Shown here: piece by piece, positions 56,829 through 64,000 of the stretch
Layout of the letters: every line of letters starts with the position of its first letter
Position numbering within the stretch: position 1 is the first letter of the stretch
NCBI GenBank assembly: GCA_016721565.1
Contig: JADKHW010000002.1
Location: 124,001-188,000 of the forward strand
DNA from: a bacterium
Lineage (GTDB): Bacteria; Electryoneota; RPQS01
Direction: 5' to 3'
Length of the DNA stretch: 64,000 nucleotides
Program-made: the position numbers and the translations under genes
The notes under the pieces: model-generated
What the model saw: the letters and a program-made list of their open reading frames with translations, nothing else
Databases searched by the model: none
What the model was told of the DNA's origin: nothing

Positions 56829-57084
56829 ATTTTTGCTTGGCGAGATCCTTCCAGGATGACAAGGTGATTTGCATCGTGAACTGCGTTTAGAATTTTCGTG
56901 GAGCTTGGATAGGTCCCTTCGCTGCGCTGCGGGATGACAGTGCGTTTTGTTTGCGGCGGGATCCTTCCAGGATGACAAGGTGATTTACATTGTGAATTGC
57001 GTTTTGGATTTGCGTGATGCTTGGGTAGATCATTCACTTTGTTCGGGATGACAATGTGATTTGGATTCTCGATTTTGCTTGGCG
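56829..57084. repeat. Imperfect tandem repeat of about 116 bases
   Basis: Two units begin at 56840 and 56956 with GCGAGATCCTTCCAGGATGA and GCGGGATCCTTCCAGGATGA and run on in parallel (AAGGTGATTT, GTGAAxTGCGTTT). GGATGACA occurs four times (56854, 56932, 56970, 57046) at alternating spacings of about 77 and 38. GATTTTTGCTTGGCG and GATTTTGCTTGGCG mark the two ends. Non-coding; no gene seen. Confidence 0.7.
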
Positions 57085-57085
57085 C

Positions 57086-57110
57086 GGGCGGATTGCCATC
57101 CGCCCCTACA
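57086..57110. repeat. Palindromic repeat copy 2
   Basis: GGGCGGAT-TGCC-ATCCGCCC followed by CTACA, directly after the tandem repeat. Confidence 0.55.
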
Positions 57111-57130
57111 ATAAAGGCAGAAAGAATAGC

Positions 57131-57154
57131 GGCGGGTCAAGACCCGCCACTACA
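57131..57154. repeat. Palindromic repeat copy 3
   Basis: GGCGGGTC-AA-GACCCGCC followed by ACTACA, 20 bases after copy 2. Confidence 0.55.
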
Positions 57155-57167
57155 TTTGCAAAATGAA

Positions 57168-57207
57168 CGGCCCGACACTGGAGTGTGTCGGGCCGCTTTA
57201 TTTTTTC
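57168..57207. terminator. Bidirectional terminator before the 9-haem lipoprotein gene end
   Basis: CGGCCCGACAC pairs with GTGTCGGGCCG around TGGAGT, with CTTTATTTTTT on the plus strand. On the minus strand it is 30 bases beyond the stop of the cytochrome gene and followed by GTTCATTTT. Confidence 0.8.
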
Positions 57208-57224
57208 AAGGCAGATGGCGAAAA

Positions 57225-58169
57225 TTAGCCGGGGAAGATTGCGTTTACTGTGCCGTTGACGTGTAAGGTGTCACCGGGCAGGAAACGAATTTGGTTGGCG
57301 TCGTTGTAGTTTGACGCGGGATCAATGTTCGGATGACAGAAGTGACAACGATTCTCTGTCGGATGGAACGGTGACGGCGGCGGAATCTGGTGACATGAAC
57401 GGCAAGCATTCAATGTTTGGCCGGTGTTCCACGAAACCGCGACCATCGGTGCACCTTGATGCAAATTCGAGTGGCAGTAGGTGGCGCAATTGCTCGGATT
57501 GGAATAAGATGCCGGGAAACCGTTGGCATTTGAGATGTGAGCATCACCGAAGGCAACGTCGGCAGGCAATGTATCAATGTGTTCCAAACCGTTCACACTG
57601 TTGTGGCATTCGGTGCAAGCATAACGCGAGTGAGCGTAATGTGCGCCAGGATTGCGACCTTGAAGCGGATGCTCAAGCGTCGGAGGCAAGCCATGACAGG
57701 TGTTGCACGCGGCAGGTCCGCCCTGCTGAGTGTGACATTCGTTACAACTTGCACCTGAGCGACCACCGGCGAAATCTACCCCGTGACAGGATTGGCAAGT
57801 GGTAATTGTGTTCCAGGAATCAGAGTACTTAAACCGAGTTACGTGGCTTACAGCGACATCTTCTTTGTGCGGATAGCTATGACATGTGTAGCAAGCAACC
57901 GCATGGTCGACTACTTCGCCGCCGGACTCAGGACCGTTGTCGAATTGTATAAGACGCGGCTCTGTTGGTAACAAAGTATGACAGCCACCGCAGCTTTCAC
58001 CTTTGCTGCCGATTGCTGCTGTGCCGTGCCAATCGGGGCTGTAGGGATCCATCCAATTGGTCGGGTGAGTCTCGTAGCTTTCGGTTGTGCGGTCTTCGCT
58101 GCAAGAGATGAACAATATGATTGTGAGCGCGGCGAGAACCGCGAATGCTATGCTTTTACTTCGCATCAT
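57225..58169 (-). CDS. Nine-haem lipoprotein cytochrome c
   Basis: A 314-residue cytochrome with a lipoprotein signal (lipobox FISC). Eight CxxCH motifs (CGGCH, CYTCH, CQSCH, CNECH, CNTCH, CTECH, CRSCH, CHFCH) plus one CX3CH (CATYCH). The mixture recalls the CxxxxCH/CxxCH family of Geobacter outer-membrane cytochromes. Being last in an operon with a barrel and a periplasmic 11-haem protein, it is the candidate surface-exposed partner of a porin-cytochrome conduit, like OmcB (inference). GAGG lies before the ATG pair. Its start overlaps the end of the 11-haem gene by 14 bases. Confidence 0.88.
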   Translation of the reverse strand: MMRSKSIAFAVLAALTIILFISCSEDRTTESYETHPTNWMDPYSPDWHGTAAIGSKGESCGGCHTLLPTEPRLIQFDNGPESGGEVVDHAVACYTCHSYPHKEDVAVSHVTRFKYSDSWNTITTCQSCHGVDFAGGRSGASCNECHTQQGGPAACNTCHGLPPTLEHPLQGRNPGAHYAHSRYACTECHNSVNGLEHIDTLPADVAFGDAHISNANGFPASYSNPSNCATYCHSNLHQGAPMVAVSWNTGQTLNACRSCHQIPPPSPFHPTENRCHFCHPNIDPASNYNDANQIRFLPGDTLHVNGTVNAIFPG

Positions 58170-59067
58170 GGCACCTCGCGCAAGTTGGTTCGGCGTTGGG
58201 TGTGTCGTGGCAGGACATGCAGCTTTCGAGATCGAACTCGGCTGCGTCGCCGTGCGTGCCGCCGGTTGACGTCACGAAGCCTGCGCGGAAGTGATCGGCA
58301 GGCAGAATGTTCATGTCACGGTGACAATCAAGACAGAAGCTGCGCTGTTCGTGACAGGTGCCGCAACGCATGTCGGACATGTGCGCGTCTTGACCGTGAC
58401 TCGACATGTAGTTTCTGGGATGCGGATTGATGACCGCGTCGCCTTGGTGGCAGGCTTGACAATCAAGCTTGGTGCCGCTCTGGTGACACATCGTACAATT
58501 GGCGTTGGCAGAAGCGGACTCAATTCCGTGCTCTTGCTTCCACATCGCGGTGTGATTGTCGGGTTTCAGTTCTTCACCGGGCAAGTGGCACGTGTTGCAC
58601 TCCATTGCGACGGAGCGCTTGGCGTGGCAATCCATGCACTCGGACATCATCGGTGCGTGCATTTCGCGGCCATCGGTCAACGGTTCATCGAGATTGGCGT
58701 GACAGGTCGTGCATTCGAGTTTGGCGTTTTCGAGATGGCGCTGATGCGGAAATGCAGGACGATAGTCATTTTCAATACCGAGGAAACCATCTACTGCAAA
58801 AGCCAGATGAACGCCCTTGTTGGCGATATCTTCGGTCCCGTGGCAATCGGCGCAGACCGCAAGCTGAGGCATCAAGTTGTCCATGCCTTTGGTGCTCTTA
58901 TCGGCGCCGACGTGGCAATAGGTACACTCGAGGTTGTTGTCGGTGACGTGGACGCTGTGCTTGAACGCGCTGGGGATTTTTCCGTTTGAGCCGACGAGTG
59001 CAAACTCACCATCGGCGTATGCGGAAGTCGCGAATGCGAAGAGTGCGATCAGAATTAGATTTTTCAT
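58156..59067 (-). CDS. Eleven-haem periplasmic cytochrome c
   Basis: Start at 59067 overlaps the barrel gene stop (ATGA) and has AGGAG upstream; the longer frame from 59124 lies in the barrel gene. Signal peptide MKNLILIALFAFATSAYA, then about 285 residues with eleven CxxCH: CTYCH, CADCH, CTTCH, CMDCH, CNTCH, CTMCH, CQACH, CGTCH, CLDCH, CMSCH and CARCH. PSAFKHSVHVTDNNLECTYCH (read in parts) and FPHQRHLENAKLECTTCH show the F-x-H-xxH spacing seen in decahaem MtrA-type and related proteins. A position inside the barrel, as MtrA takes in MtrB, is the expected role. Confidence 0.9.
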   Translation of the reverse strand: MKNLILIALFAFATSAYADGEFALVGSNGKIPSAFKHSVHVTDNNLECTYCHVGADKSTKGMDNLMPQLAVCADCHGTEDIANKGVHLAFAVDGFLGIENDYRPAFPHQRHLENAKLECTTCHANLDEPLTDGREMHAPMMSECMDCHAKRSVAMECNTCHLPGEELKPDNHTAMWKQEHGIESASANANCTMCHQSGTKLDCQACHQGDAVINPHPRNYMSSHGQDAHMSDMRCGTCHEQRSFCLDCHRDMNILPADHFRAGFVTSTGGTHGDAAEFDLESCMSCHDTPNAEPTCARCHDAK

Positions 59068-60299
59068 GATCCGCTCCTGACTTTGGAACGGAAGTTGGTC
59101 ATGAGCGAGAACAACGCGCGCCAATCTTCTGTGTGTTCGGGGTCTTTCAAGTGTTCACCGCGAGCGCCGAGAGTCAGCGATTTCAGCGGCGACCATTCAA
59201 CGCCTGCGAAGATGACTTGATCTTCGGTGTTGGGGCGAACTTCGCTATTGGAGCCGCGTGAATAGTCGAAGCCGAAGCTTCCTTCAAGCGTCTTGTAGTC
59301 GCAGCGCGCTTCGCCGTAGAAGCCGTCCATGTCACCTTTGTCGGCTGAGAGCCAATGCGTGTAGCCAAACTCGAAGCCGCTATCGCCGATACCTGCGCGA
59401 ACTTTGTAGAGTTGATCGAGTTCGGTGAAGATGGTGTAGGCCATTCCGGTGACGTAGGTTTCTTCTTCAAATTCCCATGTCGCGCCGACGCGTGCGGAAT
59501 TTGTTTTGGAGTCTTCCAAGAACATGGCGAAGAAGGAATCTTCAAAGATGCGCGGTGTTTGCGTGCGAACGTCGGCGGTGATCAGCAAGTCGTCAACGGC
59601 TTCCCAGTTGGCGGTGATTTGACCGGTTTCGATGGCAGATTGCTCGAGGTTCATGTGCAGACGTGCGCGCATCGAGAGATCGCGAATTGACGTGCAGTAG
59701 TAGTCGAGGCCAACACCATTATAGAGTACGTCGCCGTCTTTGCCAACGTAATAATACGATAGTCCAAGACGACGAGGGCCGAATTTCGTGCGGATGTTGA
59801 AGCCTGCGGCGATGCCCTGATCGGGGTTCTCTTCGTCGAGACTCAAGGATGAGGCGAGACGAGAACCTGCGTAGACATGCGCATCGGTCTTCCGGTTGAA
59901 CTTGTAGGCTCCCCAGAGACCTGCGACATTGCCGCGACCGATACCTTCGGTGAGCCATTGCTGTCCCGCGCGGACTTCCCACTTGGAAGCCTGCGGTTTC
60001 CAGATCAGCAGTGCGCGATTCACACGCACGGCGGATGTGTTGTTGGCATCACCGTTTTGGTAGTCGGCGAAACCGCGCAAGGTGCTTTCGAAGGACCAAT
60101 CGCCATTGCCGATGCGATTGACATTCAAACTTAACAAGGGGACGACCTGAACGTGATCGACGGTGTCATCGCGCACGTACGACCAGAGTCCGAAGCGTCC
60201 GGAAACGGATGTGGCTTGCGCGGCATCCGTTCCGAGAAGTATCAGACCGAGTGAGGCCGTGAGCAGGAAAATTGCCTGCCGTGACTTGGATTTTCGCAT
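59064..60299 (-). CDS. Outer-membrane beta-barrel of a porin-cytochrome system
   Basis: A 411-residue protein with a Sec signal peptide (RQAIFLLTASLGLILLGTDAAQA) and strands of alternating residues with Tyr/Trp girdles throughout: SGRFGLWSYVRDD, GDWSFESTLRGFADYQNG, RLGLSYYYVGKDGD, GFEFGYTHWLSADKGDMDGF and EGSFGFDYSRGSN. No family beyond porin-like barrel is recognised, and it is shorter than MtrB or OmbB. The start of the 11-haem cytochrome overlaps its stop (ATGA), so the two proteins are made together. That coupling is the main ground for calling it the sheath of a conduit. Confidence 0.82.
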   Translation of the reverse strand: MRKSKSRQAIFLLTASLGLILLGTDAAQATSVSGRFGLWSYVRDDTVDHVQVVPLLSLNVNRIGNGDWSFESTLRGFADYQNGDANNTSAVRVNRALLIWKPQASKWEVRAGQQWLTEGIGRGNVAGLWGAYKFNRKTDAHVYAGSRLASSLSLDEENPDQGIAAGFNIRTKFGPRRLGLSYYYVGKDGDVLYNGVGLDYYCTSIRDLSMRARLHMNLEQSAIETGQITANWEAVDDLLITADVRTQTPRIFEDSFFAMFLEDSKTNSARVGATWEFEEETYVTGMAYTIFTELDQLYKVRAGIGDSGFEFGYTHWLSADKGDMDGFYGEARCDYKTLEGSFGFDYSRGSNSEVRPNTEDQVIFAGVEWSPLKSLTLGARGEHLKDPEHTEDWRALFSLMTNFRSKVRSGS

Positions 60300-60371
60300 G
60301 AGTTTGCGATTTATTTAATGGAGTTTCGCCATTGCAGAGCATTCACTCCACAACGGCGAATCAAAAGATTT

Positions 60372-60403
60372 GCGGGGCGGACAATGTGTCCGCCCCGCTA
60401 CGA
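60372..60403. repeat. Palindromic repeat copy 4
   Basis: GCGGGGCGGACA-ATG-TGTCCGCCCCGC followed by TACGA. It lies between the stop of the 9-haem PKD lipoprotein gene and the barrel gene. No T-run, so it is not a clear terminator. Confidence 0.55.
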
Positions 60404-60419
60404 TCAGGTGCTTAGTTCT

Positions 60420-62123
60420 TTACAGAGCCACTTGACGGGCCTTGCTGGCTCTGCTGTGGCACGCTGCATTCAAGTATGCAATTGAATTGGTCAACAGTGA
60501 ATGGGCATATTCGTAGTTGTGAACGCCCATGGAGCCTTCATTCGTAATGAAGAACCATGCGTAGGCGGCTTCACGCTGTTCGCGTGTGGTCGTCGAGGAC
60601 GTGAAGAGCGGCTGCGTGCCGTCGTTCGGCAACAGAGCAAGCAGTTGGTTCATCAAGCCTTGAATTTCAGTGCGCTTGCCATGATAGTCAAAGCCTTCAG
60701 GCGTCGCATGGCACTGGTTGCAAGCTTCAATGCGCGGATCAAATCCGTGACCATGATAGTCGTGGCCCGGGGTTTCGCCCGGAATCGTGTGAACGTGGCA
60801 GGTCACACACATATCTGCGAGGTTACCTTCGCCGATCACGACATCGGGTTGGTGAGCGGATTCACGATTATAAGTATAGCCGGGAATTTCATAGGAACCG
60901 CGACCGATCAGCATGTCTGCTTGGCAGCTTGCATGCGGTCCGGGGTGTGCGTTACCATTGTTGATCTGACCAACAATGTTGGCTTCGTTGCGGCGTGCAT
61001 GGTGGCACTGCGCACAAAGTGGGCCCGTGCCGAAGCTTAACACGCTATCTACTTCGCTCGGAACCCACAGGGTATCCGGATGATCCGGACCGGCATAGAC
61101 GATCGGGAATGCGCCGAGACCACGCAGATAAGCGGGATTCTCTTCGCTGAATTCGTGCACGTCATGGCAGGTCGCGCAGGAAACTTGATAGCCTTCAGGG
61201 GTCAACGGAACATCAGCCCAATCCGTGTCCCACTTCTTGATGAAGCCTTCCGAGATGTGGCAGAAGTTACAGTTGGCACCTTGCCATTCTTCATTGAAGG
61301 CTTCGATACCGCCGGCACGCTCGATAGCAGTACCGTGACCGGAAGTCGCATATTCTTCGTTCTGCGAGTGGCAACGGTTGCAGGTTTCGCCAGTGACGAC
61401 GAGTTCAACATCCGGTTCATGGGATGAGAAGTCAGGACCAAGCGCACCGTGGCAGGCTTCGCAAGTTACATTGCGGAGCGTCGGATTCGGATAATCGTCG
61501 TAGCCAGCGTTGTCAACGCCGTGCGTGGCGATTGAGCCGTCGAAGTTCACGATGCTGTCGTAGCCGGTCGTGTGGCACTGGACGCAATAAGGATTGTTTT
61601 CAGCACTTGACGCGACGAGAGCTTGATAGGCTTCAGCGTGATGCGTTCCGCGCCAGCCTTCAACCTTGGCCTGGTGGCAGTGTGAACAACGATTTTCGCT
61701 GTCACCCAAGAAGCTCGGGAAAACAGAAGGTACATATGTGTTCACGCCAACGGTAACAGTGCCGGAGACACTGCCGTCGTTGTCCGTGACCGTCACATTG
61801 ATGGTATAGAGACCGATACCACTCGGCGGCGTGTAGCTCGTAACCGCTTGGTTTGGGCTTGACAGCGTGCCCGACGTGGTAGTCCATGCATAGGTCATGG
61901 CATCACCATTCGGATCGTAGGCGCTGACAAACAGAACAGTACTTTGACCGGTACCGACAGAGTCGGGCGCGGCCACGACGGCTGTGATGATCGGTGCTGA
62001 GTCGGGATTCAAGCCGGACGGTCCGGCGGGTCCCTGGTCCCCTTCGCAGCCAACGAACGCGAGTCCGATGACCATCAGGCTTAACAGAATGAACGTAGCT
62101 GGGTGTAGTCTTTTGCGATTCAT
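60420..62123 (-). CDS. Nine-haem lipoprotein with PKD domain
   Basis: Start at 62123 has AAGGG nine bases upstream; an ATG three codons earlier is possible. Lipobox AFVGC is followed by a short collagen-like stretch (EGDQGPAGPSGL). Residues about 45-130 are a PKD domain (SAYDPNGDAMTYAWTTTSG ... TVTDNDGSVSG). The rest holds nine CxxCH motifs: CSHCH, CVQCH, CEACH, CNRCH, CNFCH, CATCH, CAQCH, CVTCH and CNQCH, in a cytochrome c554/multihaem-like setting (EGWRGTHHAEAYQ). A lipid anchor plus a PKD domain suggests display at the outer surface or in the periplasm. It precedes the barrel gene by 121 bases on the same strand and may be the first gene of the conduit operon. Confidence 0.88.
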   Translation of the reverse strand: MNRKRLHPATFILLSLMVIGLAFVGCEGDQGPAGPSGLNPDSAPIITAVVAAPDSVGTGQSTVLFVSAYDPNGDAMTYAWTTTSGTLSSPNQAVTSYTPPSGIGLYTINVTVTDNDGSVSGTVTVGVNTYVPSVFPSFLGDSENRCSHCHQAKVEGWRGTHHAEAYQALVASSAENNPYCVQCHTTGYDSIVNFDGSIATHGVDNAGYDDYPNPTLRNVTCEACHGALGPDFSSHEPDVELVVTGETCNRCHSQNEEYATSGHGTAIERAGGIEAFNEEWQGANCNFCHISEGFIKKWDTDWADVPLTPEGYQVSCATCHDVHEFSEENPAYLRGLGAFPIVYAGPDHPDTLWVPSEVDSVLSFGTGPLCAQCHHARRNEANIVGQINNGNAHPGPHASCQADMLIGRGSYEIPGYTYNRESAHQPDVVIGEGNLADMCVTCHVHTIPGETPGHDYHGHGFDPRIEACNQCHATPEGFDYHGKRTEIQGLMNQLLALLPNDGTQPLFTSSTTTREQREAAYAWFFITNEGSMGVHNYEYAHSLLTNSIAYLNAACHSRASKARQVAL

Positions 62124-62181
62124 AGATTGCATCCCTTATCGGGTCCTCTTCCCGTTAATGGTTGCTTCCGGCATAAGCCAG

Positions 62182-62219
62182 AAAAAAAGACCCCCTGAAC
62201 AGGAAATCCTGGCAGGGGG
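62182..62219 (-). terminator. Terminator in the leader of the conduit operon
   Basis: On the minus strand CCCCCTG-C-CAGGA-TT-TCCTG-TT-CAGGGGG forms a two-part stem, followed by TCTTTTTTT. It lies 60 bases upstream of the lipoprotein start and reads in the same direction. Either it ends the transcript of the upstream HTH gene or it is an attenuator. Confidence 0.8.
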
Positions 62220-62640
62220 ATAACGAATAATAGATAAGATTAGTCAGATTTACTTTGCAGTCGTTGAACTTCGGTGTTTTGGTCGAAGATTGGGGCGAAT
62301 GATTAATAAGGTTTCGGAAGGTCATTTGTCCACTCAACTGCGCAACTTGGGTCATTAATCAAGTTACTGCATGTATTGTAAACAATTTCCGTTCCAACAG
62401 CAATATGGTTAAGGGTTTTAGTGACCCTCACACATATCCAGCCACAGGCTCAATTCTTTGATTTTCAATATAACAGACCTACTTGGTCAGATTCTGGGAA
62501 TGTGGATAAAGAGGCGTAAATTCAGATATAAAAGTCTAATTAGCCGTGTGTTTTGGTGCGTTGATAAAGTATAAGTGCTTATTTCAACTTAACGCGGGTA
62601 TCATTTGGGTCACTTGACGGCTCGGATGACCCAATATTGC
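62220..62640. other. Long intergenic region between the HTH gene and the conduit operon
   Basis: No gene seen in 420 bases. AACTTG (62344-62349) and CAAGTT (62360-62365) form an inverted repeat, and on the minus strand TGACCAAGTAGGTC near 62490 is a smaller one. No convincing promoter could be placed. Confidence 0.4.
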
Positions 62641-62946
62641 CTACTGTCCGGCGGCGCGGTGTTCGCGAACGAACCGATTGATTTCGTCGCGTTCGAAAAG
62701 TATTACTTTGCGTGACAAACGCACGCATTTCAGGCGATCTTCGCGCACCCATCTCATAATGGTTGTGCGATGCACGCGTCCGAGCATTTCGGCGGCTTCG
62801 GAGAGGGTGAGGAGCCCTTGCGGTGAATCACTGTTCACGCGCGGGGTCATAGCCCCATCCGCACGCGTGGTTTTCATCACGCGTGTTGTTACGGTGGTCA
62901 TGGGGTCTCCTTTCGCGGTAGGTTTCTTGTCTTTCTTGGAGTTCAT
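62641..62946 (-). CDS. Small HTH DNA-binding protein (excisionase/MerR-like)
   Basis: A 101-residue protein. After a basic, Thr-rich N-terminus, residues about 43-95 form an excisionase-type winged helix-turn-helix: LLTLSEAAEMLGRVHRTTIM, then RWVREDRLKCVRLSRKVILF, read in parts, and ERDEINRFVREH. Such domains occur in phage excisionases and in plain transcription factors. No integrase is nearby, so regulation is more likely than excision. Its start overlaps the stop of the multihaem cytochrome (ATGA), which is unusual for a regulator of this type. Confidence 0.82.
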   Translation of the reverse strand: MNSKKDKKPTAKGDPMTTVTTRVMKTTRADGAMTPRVNSDSPQGLLTLSEAAEMLGRVHRTTIMRWVREDRLKCVRLSRKVILFERDEINRFVREHRAAGQ

Positions 62947-64000
62947 TGGGCAGCTCCGATGGCATCAAACCACCGCTTGAAAAGTTGAGGGTTATGGGCT
63001 GAACTGCTGCCATCCTTTTGCAGTAAGTCAGCCAATTGTTGGTATTGCTTATATTGATCGCTTCCAACTTTGTAGTTAGCAAGCGCTTTGTGGATAGACT
63101 TGGTCATATTTCGGGCATCCGTTTGCCACATGGCGAGAGTGTCGCCAAATGCATTGTCGTGACAGCCGATGCATAGCGGAGCGACATCGCGCGAAACTTT
63201 TGCACCTGAAGTTTCATGGCAATCTGTGCAGGCAAAATCGAGATCTGCTTTGAATGAAGGCGTGGCACCTACAAATTGCGGCACGTTGCCTTTGAACACT
63301 GCAAATTGCGTTGTGTGACAAGATTCACACTTGGCTTTGCTATCAACGAGCGGCTGATGGTGACAACTGTTGCAGTCGTTTTTTGTCATCAGGAGCTTTC
63401 CATGCGAACCAGGTGACGTCGAGTGACAGCTCTCGCACTTGCCTTGCGTCGTGTGCTTGCGGTGATCAAATGTGTTTCCGCCATACATAACAACGGCGTC
63501 TCCGGCGGCCGGGTGACATGTGTTGCAAGATTGCGCGTTTTTCACATCGTTGCCAAGAATGCGCGCCGAGAGCAATTCAATCATCTCCGGATTGTGCAAC
63601 GGATTGCCTCGATCGTACATGCTCAATGCGGCAAGCATTGAATCACGCAATACGGGTTCAAGTTTCGCCGTTTGAACTTCGAGTTCTTTAATGCGGCGGC
63701 GAATCGGTTCATCCCAACGAGTCCAGAGGCTCTGGTAGCCCGCGTCGTGGCAAGGTGTACACATGGGGCAAGACTTGTTGCCGTCGGTGTTATGAATATC
63801 GCCGACGTGGCAAGATTTACACTCCATACCTGCCTTAGCCATCTTTGACGGACTCAGCGGAATGCCCGGAAGTTCTCCGCGCCAGACCTTTTCGATTGCG
63901 TCATCCGGCTTGCCGTGACATTCGCTGCATGTGCGCTCGGAACTGGCGACTGCTACGGCTTCCTTGCCGTGACGAATTTCAATGTGACAAGCAGTGCATT
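62943..64000 (-). CDS. Multihaem cytochrome c, 5' truncated by the window
   Basis: The frame is open to the right edge. Within the window are 352 codons and ten CxxCH motifs: CTACH, CSECH, CKSCH, CTPCH (inside CPMCTPCH), CNTCH, CESCH, CNSCH, CESCH, CTDCH and CIGCH. Beyond the last motif the C-terminus is helical (SIHKALANYKVGSDQYKQYQ). An ATG at 63842 is internal, since haem motifs continue upstream of it. Signal peptide and total haem number lie outside. It is coupled by ATGA to the HTH gene. Confidence 0.88.
   Translation of the reverse strand, partial: CTACHIEIRHGKEAVAVASSERTCSECHGKPDDAIEKVWRGELPGIPLSPSKMAKAGMECKSCHVGDIHNTDGNKSCPMCTPCHDAGYQSLWTRWDEPIRRRIKELEVQTAKLEPVLRDSMLAALSMYDRGNPLHNPEMIELLSARILGNDVKNAQSCNTCHPAAGDAVVMYGGNTFDHRKHTTQGKCESCHSTSPGSHGKLLMTKNDCNSCHHQPLVDSKAKCESCHTTQFAVFKGNVPQFVGATPSFKADLDFACTDCHETSGAKVSRDVAPLCIGCHDNAFGDTLAMWQTDARNMTKSIHKALANYKVGSDQYKQYQQLADLLQKDGSSSAHNPQLFKRWFDAIGAAQ

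Noticed and set aside
56829..57154. CRISPR array
   Set aside because: Units are about 116 bases, imperfect, and lack spacers of even length; no cas genes are near.
58291..58989. 232-residue plus-strand frame
   Set aside because: Antisense shadow of the 11-haem cytochrome, low-complexity Val/Ala/His composition.
62641..62946. Phage or integrative-element excisionase
   Set aside because: No integrase, attachment-site repeat or other phage gene is present, and the gene is coupled to a cytochrome.

Overview
The window is about half GC and looks like a Gram-negative bacterium of the FCB superphylum, most likely one of its uncultured lineages (Zixibacteria, KSB1 or Electryoneota type; the sequence alone cannot say which). 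The main reason is that five large secreted proteins end in a C-terminal sorting domain of the NYPNPFNPET...SGLYFYRL...KMLLLK type. Lipoproteins, an outer-membrane barrel and many multihaem cytochromes c fit the same picture. No rRNA, tRNA, CRISPR array or transposase was seen.

Layout. 1-11.3 kb is housekeeping: a eukaryotic-type citrate synthase (cut by the left edge), then a long minus-strand run with a decayed FAD-linked oxidase, a FmdB-type zinc ribbon protein, an aminotransferase, two lipoproteins, a CitMHS-like carrier, a formylglutamate-amidohydrolase-like protein, a Nudix hydrolase, rsmD, a helix-hairpin-helix protein and dnaJ-grpE-hrcA. 11.5-21.3 kb holds envelope and secreted proteins: a PNGase F-like protein, a TetR regulator, and a lysine-ended coiled-coil lipoprotein next to two L,D-transpeptidases (a possible Braun-lipoprotein-like system). 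21.5-29.0 kb is a complete, translationally coupled trpEGDCFBA-DAHP synthase operon preceded by a promoter, a Trp-rich leader peptide and a textbook attenuator. 29.1-31.2 kb carries two thioredoxin-like proteins and an NmrA-like protein. 31.2-45.5 kb carries very large secreted proteins (lipase-like, subtilase, Cys-rich and vWA proteins, a beta-helix protein).

45.8-64 kb is an electron-transfer island with about 90 haem c motifs. The plus-strand half has a tetrahaem cytochrome, a Tat-exported ferredoxin subunit, an NrfD-type quinone-reactive membrane subunit, a 40-residue membrane peptide, a 13-haem cytochrome, and two tandem proteins that each fuse 17 haem c motifs to a b-type cytochrome membrane domain (CbcL-like). 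The minus-strand half has a 10-haem cytochrome coupled to a small HTH protein, then a 9-haem PKD lipoprotein, an outer-membrane barrel, an 11-haem periplasmic cytochrome and a 9-haem lipoprotein cytochrome. That last set has the parts of a porin-cytochrome conduit. Together the two halves could carry electrons from the quinone pool to the cell surface.

Many otherwise intact genes, including trpE, are broken by one-base shifts. This points to residual assembly indels as much as to real decay. Dispersed palindromes and a tandem repeat sit around 55-60 kb.
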